A DNA stretch of 64,000 nt from positions 1-64,000 of the forward strand of contig JAYFOQ010000005.1 of NCBI GenBank assembly GCA_034932485.1, given 5' to 3'. This stretch comes from Gordonibacter sp034932485. Its GTDB lineage: Bacteria; Actinomycetota; Coriobacteriia; Coriobacteriales; Eggerthellaceae. The position numbers were made by a program, and so were the translations under genes. Every line of letters begins with the position of its first letter. The first letter of the stretch is position 1. The notes below the pieces were generated by a model. It had not been told where the DNA came from. It made no database searches and saw nothing but the letters and a program-made list of their open reading frames with translations. Shown here one piece after another: positions 1 through 8,629 of this stretch.

Positions 1-153
1 CAATCCTTTCTGACGAGGCTTAAAACCCTCAGGAAAACAACTGCGCCCTCCACTTTGTACACGTCCTTTATCCCATATTTGATGCTTTAGGTAAAGAACG
101 CGGCCACAGCGTAAGAAGTGGCAGAAAGAATATACGAGGAAGTAGGAACCGCC

Positions 154-918
154 GTGAAACTATTGCTGCACGCCTGTTGCGGACCCTGCTCGCTCGAACC
201 GTTACGCATGCTGCGCGAAGAGGGGCATGATATTACCATCATATTCTCAAACTCAAACATCACTCCAGCAACCGAATATGCGCAACGACTAGATACCCTG
301 CGTTCGTGGGCAAAAACTGAAGGCATCCCCATCATCGAAGACGCTTACGATCCTGAAAGCTGGAAAACATCTTCTGGACGAATCGGCCAAGCTGCACTAG
401 ATGCAGCTGGAGGAAACGTAGAGCGCCTAGCAACAGAGCCAGAGTTACGCGAGGCCCGCTGCCGCGCATGCTACCGTCTGCGCTTCGAACGCACAGCGCA
501 GCAAGCAAGAGAACAAGGCTTCGATGCGATAGGAACTACGTTATCGGTAAGCCCTTATCAGTTCACCGACAGCATTCGTGAAGAGCTAGAACGAGCCGCA
601 GCAGCCGCTGGACTAACGGCGCTGTTCAAAGATTACCGCCCCTTGTACGACGAGGCCACACGGCGCAGTCGAAATCTTGGCATGTACCGCCAAAACTACT
701 GCGGGTGCCACTTTTCGGATAGCGAGGCAGCAGCCGAACGCGAATTACGCAAGCGAACGCGAGAGGCCGAACGCACCGTTCGCCTTCAGGAGCATGCCGC
801 CGAACGAGAGGCGGAAGAGGCCGCCCGTACACAGAAAAAAGCCGAGCGCCAAGCCTACGCTGAAAAACAGGCTAAGAAGCGCGCTGTGTTGAAAGCGCTG
901 CGCGATAAGCAATCGTAA
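154..918 (+). CDS. queH: Epoxyqueuosine reductase QueH
   Basis: QueH reduces epoxyqueuosine to queuosine in tRNA, the last step of queuosine synthesis, using an Fe-S cluster. The family cysteines are visible: the N-terminal HACCGPCS motif, CRAC near residue 105 and YCGC near residue 190, with the conserved GTTLSVSPYQ stretch between them. The frame is open from a GTG at 118, but I prefer the GTG at 154. It is preceded by an AGGAAG-type ribosome site and gives the usual start M-K-L-L-L-H. The last ~60 residues form a charged Glu/Arg/Lys/Ala-rich tail, probably helical, beyond the catalytic domain. The queuosine gene queA follows on the same strand. The family assignment is firm; the role of the tail is unknown. 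Confidence 0.93.
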   Translation: MKLLLHACCGPCSLEPLRMLREEGHDITIIFSNSNITPATEYAQRLDTLRSWAKTEGIPIIEDAYDPESWKTSSGRIGQAALDAAGGNVERLATEPELREARCRACYRLRFERTAQQAREQGFDAIGTTLSVSPYQFTDSIREELERAAAAAGLTALFKDYRPLYDEATRRSRNLGMYRQNYCGCHFSDSEAAAERELRKRTREAERTVRLQEHAAEREAEEAARTQKKAERQAYAEKQAKKRAVLKALRDKQS

Positions 919-1141
919 CTATTTTTCTACTCAAAAAATTTTGAGCACGCTCGATCAGAGCTTTGCGCTGCTTTGAGCTTATTATCAAAACCTTAGCAAC
1001 GGGTCGCCTTTTTGTTGTTGATTTGGTAAATCGAGCGCATTTTTTGCTTTGCAGGGAGCGACAGATAGTGTAGCACCTGTAATGCCTATAATGAATATTT
1101 CTAAACAAGCCCTATCTTGTCTCGCCGCGAAGGACAAACTC

Positions 1142-2227
1142 ATGAGAACCTCTGATTTCAACTATGATCTACCGTCCGAACTCATCGCACAAGAACCTGC
1201 CGCTGAACGCGACGCATGCCGTCTGCTGGTAATGGATCGCGTATCTGGCGCACTTGAAGATCGCATATTTCGCGACATCGCAGATTATTTACGCCCCGGC
1301 GACCTACTCGTGGCAAACGAAACGCGCGTCATGCCAGCGCGTCTGCTGGGCGCAAAGCGCGGCACCGGAGGTGCCGCCGAAGTATTCTTGTTGCGCGAGG
1401 TACCCACCCGTGAGGCAAAGACAGAAAAAAGTGCCCTTTGGGAAGTGCTTGTGCGCCCCGGCAAGCGCTTGAAGCCGGGAACGGGTGCCGTGGTGGACTT
1501 CACGGATGCCTCCGGAAACATAGCGCTATCGGTCGAAATTGTGGATTGGGTCAAAGATGCCGAGAAGGGTGAGCGTTTAGCTCGTCTCACCACACCGCTA
1601 CCCTCCCTCGACGAGGCTCTACATGCCGTAGGCCACACACCGCTACCACCCTATATCAAGAACTACGCCGGTGATGAGGAATTATACCAAACGGTATACT
1701 CTCGTCGCGAAAGCTCAGCGGCAGCACCTACAGCCGGCCTGCACTTCACGCCTGAGCTGATCGAGCGGTTGCGTAAGCAGGGAATTCGCTGGGAAACGGT
1801 TGAGTTGGAAGTAGGTCTGGATACCTTTCGTATCGTGGATGAGGACGACCCGAAGAATCACTCCATCCATACCGAGTTCTATTCAGTACCTGAACGTACG
1901 GTTGCAGCTATCGCTGAAGCACGCCAACAAGGCGGTCGCGTCATCGCCGTGGGTACCACCAGCGTACGTAGCCTAGAAAGCGCATGGGACCCAGCGGCGA
2001 GCGCAGTCATGCCACGCGAACGTGAAGCCACCTCACTCTATTTGTTACCTGGCAGCGAATTCCACGTCGTAGATGCACTCGTCACGAATTTTCACGTACC
2101 ACGTTCAACACTCATGATGCTCGTATCGGCTTTTAGTAGCCGAGAGAACATTATGGCTGCATACTCTCACGCCATCAATGAACGCTACCGAATGCTTTCC
2201 TTCGGCGATGCCATGTTCATTAGGTAA
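1142..2227 (+). CDS. queA: S-adenosylmethionine:tRNA ribosyltransferase-isomerase QueA
   Basis: QueA transfers and isomerises the ribosyl part of SAM onto preQ1 in tRNA to make epoxyqueuosine, the substrate of the QueH encoded just upstream. The protein is about 361 residues, the normal length. It begins with the typical SDFNYDLPSELIAQ-like motif and carries the family stretches VANETRVMPARL, HTPLPPYI, SAAAPTAGLHFT and the C-terminal LVTNFHVPRSTLMMLVSAF. The frame is open from 1049, but the ATG at 1142 has a GAAGGA ribosome site seven bases upstream and fits the family N-terminus. About 220 bases separate it from queH, so it may have its own promoter. Confidence 0.96.
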   Translation: MRTSDFNYDLPSELIAQEPAAERDACRLLVMDRVSGALEDRIFRDIADYLRPGDLLVANETRVMPARLLGAKRGTGGAAEVFLLREVPTREAKTEKSALWEVLVRPGKRLKPGTGAVVDFTDASGNIALSVEIVDWVKDAEKGERLARLTTPLPSLDEALHAVGHTPLPPYIKNYAGDEELYQTVYSRRESSAAAPTAGLHFTPELIERLRKQGIRWETVELEVGLDTFRIVDEDDPKNHSIHTEFYSVPERTVAAIAEARQQGGRVIAVGTTSVRSLESAWDPAASAVMPREREATSLYLLPGSEFHVVDALVTNFHVPRSTLMMLVSAFSSRENIMAAYSHAINERYRMLSFGDAMFIR

Positions 2228-2302
2228 GCCGCTTTATCGAATCGGTCGCTTTATCGGGTAAGCCCAAAAGCGCGGTTTCCTTGCTGAGGCACACAAAAAA
2301 TG

Positions 2303-2321
2303 ACCCCGCAAATGCGGGGCC
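2303..2321 (-). terminator. Rho-independent terminator of the cold-shock gene
   Basis: A six-pair all-GC stem (CCCCGC/GCGGGG) with an AAAT loop lies between the convergent queA and csp genes. On the minus strand it is followed shortly by six T (complement of 2295-2300), so it should end the csp transcript. It may also serve queA from the other side, where the T tract is weaker. Confidence 0.8.
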
Positions 2322-2348
2322 ATTTCGGCATAAAATGTGAATCGGCGG

Positions 2349-2552
2349 TTACGCCTTCGTCACGTTGCTTGCCTGGAGCTTGCCGTTCTGGCCAGTCGTG
2401 ACGTCGAACTGCACTGCAGAACCTTCGTCAAGGGTCTTGAACCCGTCCATCTTGATCTCAGAGAAGTGGACGAACAGATCTTCGCCATCATTCTGAGAGA
2501 TGAACCCATAGCCTTTTTCGGGGTTGAACCACTTAACAGTACCTTCCGCCAT
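2349..2552 (-). CDS. Cold-shock domain protein (CspA family)
   Basis: A 67-residue single cold-shock domain (OB fold) that binds single-stranded RNA or DNA. Both nucleic-acid-binding motifs are present: KGYGFIS (RNP1) and DLFVHFSEI (RNP2), after the canonical start M-A-E-G-T-V-K-W-F. The frame is open further upstream, but the ATG at 2552 has an AGAGGA ribosome site at good distance and gives the family-standard N-terminus. A TATAGT hexamer on the minus strand at 2650-2655 is a plausible -10, which would give a leader of about 90 bases. Long leaders are common for csp mRNAs. Confidence 0.95.
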   Translation of the reverse strand: MAEGTVKWFNPEKGYGFISQNDGEDLFVHFSEIKMDGFKTLDEGSAVQFDVTTGQNGKLQASNVTKA

Positions 2553-2764
2553 TTTAAATCCTCTTTCCTCTCCTCGACCATTCAAGGAGGTAACACTGTA
2601 TGCAGCCGCTTAGCGGGAGCACTCGCCCTCACCTCGAGAGCACATGTTTACTATACGCTATCCCGAAGGAAAAAACTTCGAGATTTGCGGTTTCGCAGGT
2701 TTTTTACCGTTTTGTAAGGTCCCCCGACTAAAAAACAACTCAATAAGGCAAGCGGTGTGAACCC

Positions 2765-4051
2765 CTATTGTGCACGATCTTGCATGGACGCGTCCGGGCC
2801 AACCTTCTCAACTGGCATTTCACGCACATTACTCTTTATCCCGGGAAGCAAAATACGCGATCTAAGAAGAACAATCCAGCATACGCCCGCAAACGCCATA
2901 GTAACCACTACGAGCATCCCTACGCCCACTACATAATTTGACCAAGGTAGCACCGCTAAAGCCATACCTACACAACCGATAGCCGTGTGAGTAAAATTAA
3001 TAAGTGATGAAACTGCACCTGCATCACTTTCCTGCTGAGAAAGCAAAATGTCGGTGCTATAGGGGCGCACGCAAGCCTCCGTCATGGCGAACACCAAAAA
3101 TGTAAGACAGAAAAGTACGGGCGTCAACTCGCCAACCAGCAACATCACCACGCCGGAGCCGAAAGCCACCATCAGCATAATCGTAGTGAAGCGACGTGCG
3201 CTAATATACTTTGACGCTTTCAACCAAATGACGGGACCCGCTGCAGTTAGTAGCGCGGCAGCAGCAAAGTACAAACTATATTCAATCTCACTCAGCCCGA
3301 AAAATGAAATATAGATATACGAACCTACAGCAATATAAGCCATGAAAGGCAGATTAAATAATCCTACAATGCCCAAAAACGAAGCGAAGCCCTTATTGCG
3401 GGCAACCACCCCCAAACGCCCTAAACTACCAAATACTGTTCCCCCGAGGCGCTTCTCAACCGGAAGGGTCTCTTCGAACATAACGGCAAGGGTGCAACAT
3501 CCCACACCAACAGCACCAAGCGCAACAAACGTCATGCGCCAGTTTACCATTTGCATGATTAAAGCACCCAAAAACGGAGCCAACACCGGCCCGATGACGA
3601 ACATAATCTGAACAACCGACAAGATGGCTGCACGCTTCTCGGGCACGAATGCATCTTTCACAATAGCCGTTGCCACGGCACTGATCGCACCAGCACCCAG
3701 CGCTTGAACCACACGAAAGAAAATAAGCATCCAAATATCCAAAGACAACGCGCAAAACGCGCTACCAATCGTATAAACCAAAACACCAGCCAACAACACC
3801 GGTCGACGGCCATAGCGATCGCTCACGGGGCCAAACAATAGCAAACCCACTGCAAAAAACAAGAAGTACCCAACCAACGTTAGATTGACCATACCCGCAC
3901 TCGTTTCAAACAATTCTGCCATGTGTGGAACAGCGGGGGTGTACATATCCAAAGATAAGGGCGTTACCAAGCTAGATACAACGAGTAGGACAACAAGCCC
4001 TAAAGGCCCAAGCTTTTGCTGGGGCTGGATAAGCCATTGCTTCATATTCAT
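2765..4051 (-). CDS. MFS drug-resistance transporter, Bcr/CflA type
   Basis: A 428-residue protein with about twelve hydrophobic segments, as expected for a proton-driven major facilitator exporter in the cytoplasmic membrane. The first helix carries the Bcr/CflA-like SLDMYTPAVPHMAELF motif. The cytoplasmic loop between helices 2 and 3 has GPVSDRYGRRPVLLAG, the MFS signature, and FFRVVQALGAG is the usual helix-4 motif. An AGAAGGAA ribosome site precedes the ATG at 4051; a second ATG six bases in could also serve. It stands alone between the csp gene and a reductase. The substrate cannot be read from the sequence; multidrug or metabolite efflux is the family inference. Confidence 0.88.
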   Translation of the reverse strand: MNMKQWLIQPQQKLGPLGLVVLLVVSSLVTPLSLDMYTPAVPHMAELFETSAGMVNLTLVGYFLFFAVGLLLFGPVSDRYGRRPVLLAGVLVYTIGSAFCALSLDIWMLIFFRVVQALGAGAISAVATAIVKDAFVPEKRAAILSVVQIMFVIGPVLAPFLGALIMQMVNWRMTFVALGAVGVGCCTLAVMFEETLPVEKRLGGTVFGSLGRLGVVARNKGFASFLGIVGLFNLPFMAYIAVGSYIYISFFGLSEIEYSLYFAAAALLTAAGPVIWLKASKYISARRFTTIMLMVAFGSGVVMLLVGELTPVLFCLTFLVFAMTEACVRPYSTDILLSQQESDAGAVSSLINFTHTAIGCVGMALAVLPWSNYVVGVGMLVVVTMAFAGVCWIVLLRSRILLPGIKSNVREMPVEKVGPDASMQDRAQ

Positions 4052-4223
4052 TTTGATTGATTCCTTCTGAAATTCGAAGGCGACCCGAACGGGATTACAA
4101 AGCGGTTACTTTAGCGGAAACAGTAAAAATAAGACCGAAATATCTCGATCGTCACAAAGTCACCACGAACTAACAAAGCGAGAGACTTATGTAAAATATA
4201 AGTCGATCAGCATAAACGCCACA

Positions 4224-4257
4224 AAGGGCTCGCCACGCATCTACCAGGCAAGCCCTT
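4224..4257 (-). terminator. Likely terminator hairpin downstream of the FAD reductase gene
   Basis: AAGGGCT and AGCCCTT arms, extended by GCC/GGC, enclose a loop of about a dozen bases. It lies 37 bases beyond the stop of the minus-strand FAD reductase gene. The following T tract is weak, so termination efficiency is uncertain. Confidence 0.5.
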
Positions 4258-4293
4258 CAGGCAAGAGAGGAAAGTTATCTTTCGGAGTGACGC

Positions 4294-5970
4294 TTATATC
4301 TCCCGATAAACACCGGCCAATTGCTCGCCGAGGCACTTGCCCCCTACCAGACAGCGCCCATGGCTGTTGCCCTGCACGTTGATGGGGTAGTCGTAGGCGT
4401 ACAGATCGCCCGAGCAATTGCCTATGGCGTACAGGCCTTCGACCGGACGGTCCTCGGCGTCGAGCACTTCGAAGTGATCGGAAACATGAATGCCGCCCAC
4501 CACCGCCAGCAGACCCGGTGCTACCATACAGGCCGTGAAGGGGCCCTCCTTGATGGGATACAGAAAGTGGCCTTCTTTATAAAAATCGGTATCCTCCCCC
4601 TGATCGCACAACTTGTTATAACGCTCGACGGAGGCGAGGAACTCCTCTTTGTCCACATCAAGCATACTGGCGAGCTCCTCCAAGGTGTCGGCGCGCTTGT
4701 AGTAGTCGGGGGTCTTCTCGAGGCCAGCCTCGACGCTCTTTGTATGCGAATCGACCGCTACCTGGTAATCGGTTCCGTAGGGACGGAAGCTGTCCCAGAA
4801 CATGCCGCCACCGTACTGCAGGCTGTCCAGTAGATCGCGCTGCCAGTTTGCATCGAATACCGACCACGCATGGTCGCTGCCGCCGTTCTCCATAATGCCG
4901 ACGCACTTGCCCTGCACCCAGGTAGCCTCGTTCATGAAGCGCTTGCCCTCAGGGTTCGCGAACAGGAAGGGACCGTGGAACATGGCTGCTGCCTGCGGAT
5001 GCATCATCGTGGGCCAGGGACCATCCTGGAACGTGCCGCCAGCCCAGGCGGCCATATTGTGGCCGTCGCCCACATTGCCCTGGTCGGCACACAGGCGTGC
5101 GCGCACCTTGAAGGCAATGGGAGCGAACTCCTCCAGATACTCGTCGTTGTAGCTCACGTCGCCCGTGGCCAGCACCACGCCTTTGCTGGCGTTGTACTGC
5201 ACGTAGTCGCCGTCCTTGTTCTCGCAGATAGCGCCCGTCACCTTACCGGACTCGTCCTGTACGAGCTGCACCGCCGGCATCTCATAGACGAACTCAGCCC
5301 CACTCTTCTTGGCTTCGGACTCGAACAGGTACTCGACAAAATCGGCCATGGTATGCTGCTCGAACACCTCGCCACCGGAGATCATGTGGTAGCAGTCGAT
5401 CTCGGGATGCACCGCAGAGCGCGAACCCACTGTAACCATGCACTTGGCACCGTTCTTTTCGGCGATGTCCAAAAACCAGTTCATGCAGCGCTCCGACTCG
5501 CGGAACCACTTCGCCACGAACGACTCACGGGCACGGCCGCCACACGTGGCCAGCCAACGCTCCATCTCGACTGCTTTGTCGAACTTGATGCCCAGCTTGT
5601 CCAACTCACGTGAGGCTATAGCACCCGTACCACCTACGCCGTGGCCGTTGAGCATAGCATCCTTCTCCACGAGTACGACCTTCGCACCGCTTTCGGCCGC
5701 ACTAAGCGCACAGCACGTACCCGAGTAACCGCCTCCGATGATCAGTACCTCGGTATCCACCGTCTCCTTGATCTTATCGGCCGCGATAGACTCCGGTTTC
5801 ATTTCCCACGTATGCTTGGCTGCACCGTCGCTTGCGTCCGCCTTCGTATCAGCCGATCCGGCCTCTTTAGGACCACAACCGACCATACCCAACGCTGCCA
5901 TGCCCGCAGCACTGAGGGCAGCTCCTTTAATAAGGCTGCGCCTCGAAATGCTTCCAACCGATTCTCCCAT
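4294..5970 (-). CDS. Tat-exported FAD-binding reductase (fumarate reductase/flavocytochrome c flavoprotein family)
   Basis: A 558-residue flavoprotein of the FAD_binding_2 family, which includes fumarate, urocanate and related reductases. The N-terminus has a twin-arginine signal (SRRSLIKG, residues 9-16) ending in a lipobox-like cysteine at residue 32, so it is probably exported folded and anchored outside. The Rossmann motif IGGGYSGTCCALSAA lies near residues 75-90. The EGKRFMNE and GNSHGR motifs near the FAD/substrate site are intact. No haem-binding CxxCH is present, so electrons must come from a separate donor. A GGAGGG ribosome site precedes the ATG. The membrane LuxR gene directly upstream on the same strand is the likely regulator. 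The substrate is unknown. Confidence 0.87.
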   Translation of the reverse strand: MGESVGSISRRSLIKGAALSAAGMAALGMVGCGPKEAGSADTKADASDGAAKHTWEMKPESIAADKIKETVDTEVLIIGGGYSGTCCALSAAESGAKVVLVEKDAMLNGHGVGGTGAIASRELDKLGIKFDKAVEMERWLATCGGRARESFVAKWFRESERCMNWFLDIAEKNGAKCMVTVGSRSAVHPEIDCYHMISGGEVFEQHTMADFVEYLFESEAKKSGAEFVYEMPAVQLVQDESGKVTGAICENKDGDYVQYNASKGVVLATGDVSYNDEYLEEFAPIAFKVRARLCADQGNVGDGHNMAAWAGGTFQDGPWPTMMHPQAAAMFHGPFLFANPEGKRFMNEATWVQGKCVGIMENGGSDHAWSVFDANWQRDLLDSLQYGGGMFWDSFRPYGTDYQVAVDSHTKSVEAGLEKTPDYYKRADTLEELASMLDVDKEEFLASVERYNKLCDQGEDTDFYKEGHFLYPIKEGPFTACMVAPGLLAVVGGIHVSDHFEVLDAEDRPVEGLYAIGNCSGDLYAYDYPINVQGNSHGRCLVGGKCLGEQLAGVYREI

Positions 5971-6265
5971 GGTTCCCTCCTACAATTGCGTTTACCTTCC
6001 TCTGCGGAGCCTCGTCCGCTTCAAGGCAAGCTTAGCCATCAGAGGCAAGCAGTCCCATCCCGCGATTCATGTTGTTTTGCATCATCGCCGTTCAAGACGT
6101 TGTCAGAAAAGAAAACCACCCGCTTTGTGGGGTGTCAGTACACGACAAAGGCAAGCTTTCGGAGCCCTGTATTCAAATTGGGGCGCGCAGACGGGGCTGT
6201 AAGGCAAACGACAGAAGAAAGATCACTTGCTGTTCGCATCGCGGCAGACCGAGATGGTGACTCTC

Positions 6266-7825
6266 CTAGTCGAATAGGTCGATAAGCTCTTGTCGCGAAT
6301 GGATACCGGCCTTGCGGTAAATGCTCTTCATGTGATCGCGGGCTGTGTTCTCCGAAATATAGAGCTTGCGCGCAATAGCGGGCACGTTATTACCCCGCAG
6401 CACCAATCCCACAACTTCACGTTCGCGCTTACTGAATGGCTCATCCAAGGTGAGCGAGTCCGTGCGCCGTTCCAGCAACGTGGCAAGATCAATCGCTTCG
6501 AGCGTTTCGGCGACCTTACCGTTTACATCCTTTCCCGAGACGCTCGCCTCGGGGACGGCGGATAGGTAGGCCTCGCCGGCTAGGCCGCTCGACAAAGCAC
6601 TCCCGACACCCTCAGCCGCCTTGCTTGGCGCGTTGCCCGCAGATTCCCGGTCCCCCGACAAACCAACTACGGCGATATCATGTTCCGCGCCTTCCAGACC
6701 CACCTTTCCCCGTCGACCCTTGCGAGAAAACGCTACGAAGAACAACACCAGCGACAATCCATAAATGCAGAGAAACAGGATATTCACCACGATGGCGAAA
6801 TCATAGGCCGCAAGCGGATTAAGTCTTGTACCCACAACGTTGCCTACGAGCATGGCTACAAGTGTCGGTCCGACACAGAGCGCGTACACCTGGGTCGAAG
6901 GCAGACAACGCTCGCTCGAGTAGACGGCACATGTTACGATAAGCAACAAATTCACAATCTCGAAGCCGAAAAACAGCACGCTTGTCAGAACAGGCGCGAA
7001 CTGAGACCCGAGCAACGTGGGCAAAAGGAAGACACCGGTAAGAAGTGGGAACAGTATTTGATAAAGACGCAGCACCGCGAAACCCGTCTCGGAGAACAGC
7101 TCGATAAGCACTACCACAGCCACCGCTAGGGCCATGCCACCTAAAATGGGAGCAAAGGACGCTCCGCCCGGAACAGCGAACAGGTGGGAGACGAGCTTCC
7201 ATACAAATCCAATGGCACAAGTACAAAATGCGGGCTTCCAGAGTGCCTTGAGCGTGGCCGCAGCCGATGGTCCCGTCATGCGCGGAGGTGGATCGGCAAT
7301 GACAATCTCTCCCAAACAACGCCTAAGTGAGATTGCCGCAGCAAGGGGAAACACAACGACGGTACATACAATTCGGACGCCGTCGGGCAGAACCGAAACG
7401 ACCGCGCTGAGCACCACGGAAAGCAGCGCCGAAAGCGGAATGTAAATCGCTGTGCGCGATGCGCCCTCCGATGCGAAGAACTGCTGCCACAGCACATAGG
7501 ACGACCCTAATGCTACTCCTACCAGCACTCCTGCACCCAAGGCTCCCATCGTTGCATCCAGCATGCCAGAAAACGTCAAGAAATACGCAAACGAACCCGC
7601 TGCGAGCAGGAGACCCACGATCGACGCTGATTTTCGTGGGAAGGGCATGCGGCGACGCTCGTAGAACGCTGCCACGCACACCGCAACAATGGCGCATCCT
7701 TGATCGCTCAAGCTAAATAGACGTTGACCCGCAGAGTCACCATCTCCGAAGGGAAGGCCTGCAAAAGCGATCGCCCACACGAATGCAAACCCCAAATGAT
7801 ACCACCGCAGCGAATGCAGTAGCAT
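6266..7825 (-). CDS. LuxR-family regulator with N-terminal multi-pass membrane domain
   Basis: About 519 residues. The first two thirds contain roughly ten to twelve hydrophobic segments, and the last ~65 residues form a LuxR/GerE helix-turn-helix (FSKREREVVGLVLRGNNVPA, then AIARKLYISENTARDHMKS). This architecture is abundant in Eggerthellaceae, usually beside exported reductases, and suggests a membrane sensor that controls the neighbouring gene. The start is uncertain. The ATG at 7825 has AGAAGG at good distance and fits relatives that begin just before the first helix. A TTG at 7846 and an ATG at 7894 are in frame upstream. A low-complexity linker around residues 380-450 separates sensor and DNA-binding parts. 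Confidence 0.85.
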   Translation of the reverse strand: MLLHSLRWYHLGFAFVWAIAFAGLPFGDGDSAGQRLFSLSDQGCAIVAVCVAAFYERRRMPFPRKSASIVGLLLAAGSFAYFLTFSGMLDATMGALGAGVLVGVALGSSYVLWQQFFASEGASRTAIYIPLSALLSVVLSAVVSVLPDGVRIVCTVVVFPLAAAISLRRCLGEIVIADPPPRMTGPSAAATLKALWKPAFCTCAIGFVWKLVSHLFAVPGGASFAPILGGMALAVAVVVLIELFSETGFAVLRLYQILFPLLTGVFLLPTLLGSQFAPVLTSVLFFGFEIVNLLLIVTCAVYSSERCLPSTQVYALCVGPTLVAMLVGNVVGTRLNPLAAYDFAIVVNILFLCIYGLSLVLFFVAFSRKGRRGKVGLEGAEHDIAVVGLSGDRESAGNAPSKAAEGVGSALSSGLAGEAYLSAVPEASVSGKDVNGKVAETLEAIDLATLLERRTDSLTLDEPFSKREREVVGLVLRGNNVPAIARKLYISENTARDHMKSIYRKAGIHSRQELIDLFD

Positions 7826-7929
7826 TTTTGCCTTCTTGACAGACAAGGACTTCCCCTTTGATATGATCACCCAGAAATATAGTAACGCACCCATCCAAAC
7901 GGGTAAAGAAGAAAACCCTGGCAGAAAGC

Positions 7930-7955
7930 TTGGGCCTGCCTAACGACAGGCCCAA
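7930..7955 (-). terminator. Hairpin terminator downstream of the DUF6483 gene
   Basis: Perfect nine-base arms TTGGGCCTG/CAGGCCCAA with an eight-base loop, starting nine bases after the minus-strand stop codon at 7964. The downstream T tract is poor (GCTTTCTG). Confidence 0.6.
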
Positions 7956-7963
7956 ACGGCACC

Positions 7964-8470
7964 CTATACAGTCGGGTTGCGAGGATCTTCCGCCACGATA
8001 GACGAAGAAGCCTCAATAGGAGGGGCGTCAAACCCCATCGTATCCAAGGGCAATTCAGCCTCTTCGGCAGAGCTCTCATCCAAACCGTCGAACAAACCAG
8101 CCAACTCTTCGGGGGTTTCGGGCAGCTCATGACCGTAAGCTTCCGCTATAGCGCGCGCCTGTTGCTCACGCACCGTAGCTAGGCCGTGATCGCCCGCCTC
8201 GCGCAAGTAACCAGAGGCAAGTAGCAGGCTGCGTGCAATGTACTCGGTCACACGCGGATCGATGCCCGACACCTGCATAACGCTGGCAATGGACTCGGGA
8301 GACAAAGATAGCAGAACGCCCCCATCAATATCGGTAGCTTCACCCACAGCATCTTCTAGCATGTCGGCAGCCCCCCGAGGATCACGTTCCTTGTTTGCCT
8401 TCATCCAGCTGCGGCGAATAATCTCGGCAAATTGCACCATAATGCGCACAAGGTAGTCTTGAGAAAGCAT
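7964..8470 (-). CDS. DUF6483-like acidic protein of unknown function
   Basis: A 168-residue soluble acidic protein. The N-terminus (MLSQDYLVRIMVQFAEIIRR) resembles the DUF6483 family of Firmicutes and Coriobacteriia. The middle is helical and the last ~50 residues are Glu/Asp/Ala-rich and probably disordered. An AGGAAAGG ribosome site just before the ATG at 8470 decides this start over upstream in-frame codons. It follows ruvB on the same strand after about 160 bases and could be read through from the ruv operon, but no function in recombination is known to me. Confidence 0.7.
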   Translation of the reverse strand: MLSQDYLVRIMVQFAEIIRRSWMKANKERDPRGAADMLEDAVGEATDIDGGVLLSLSPESIASVMQVSGIDPRVTEYIARSLLLASGYLREAGDHGLATVREQQARAIAEAYGHELPETPEELAGLFDGLDESSAEEAELPLDTMGFDAPPIEASSSIVAEDPRNPTV

Positions 8471-8629
8471 GACCTTTCCTTTCGATAGCACGAGTTTTGC
8501 GCCTATAAGCAATGGTATACCTATAAACCGCTTTGCCCTCACAACAAAAAAGCAGCAAGCGCGACATAATCGCAACCTCAGCTTAGCAAACCAGACAACT
8601 ACTAGACCCTAAAGCGATTCGTCGCATAA

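Noticed and set aside
1..153. A promoter or gene end at the left edge
   Set aside because: Only weak hexamer matches are visible and no frame can be identified before the QueH start.
4870..6285. Plus-strand open frames opposite the first FAD reductase
   Set aside because: They are shadows of a well-supported flavoprotein on the minus strand and show no domain or ribosome site.
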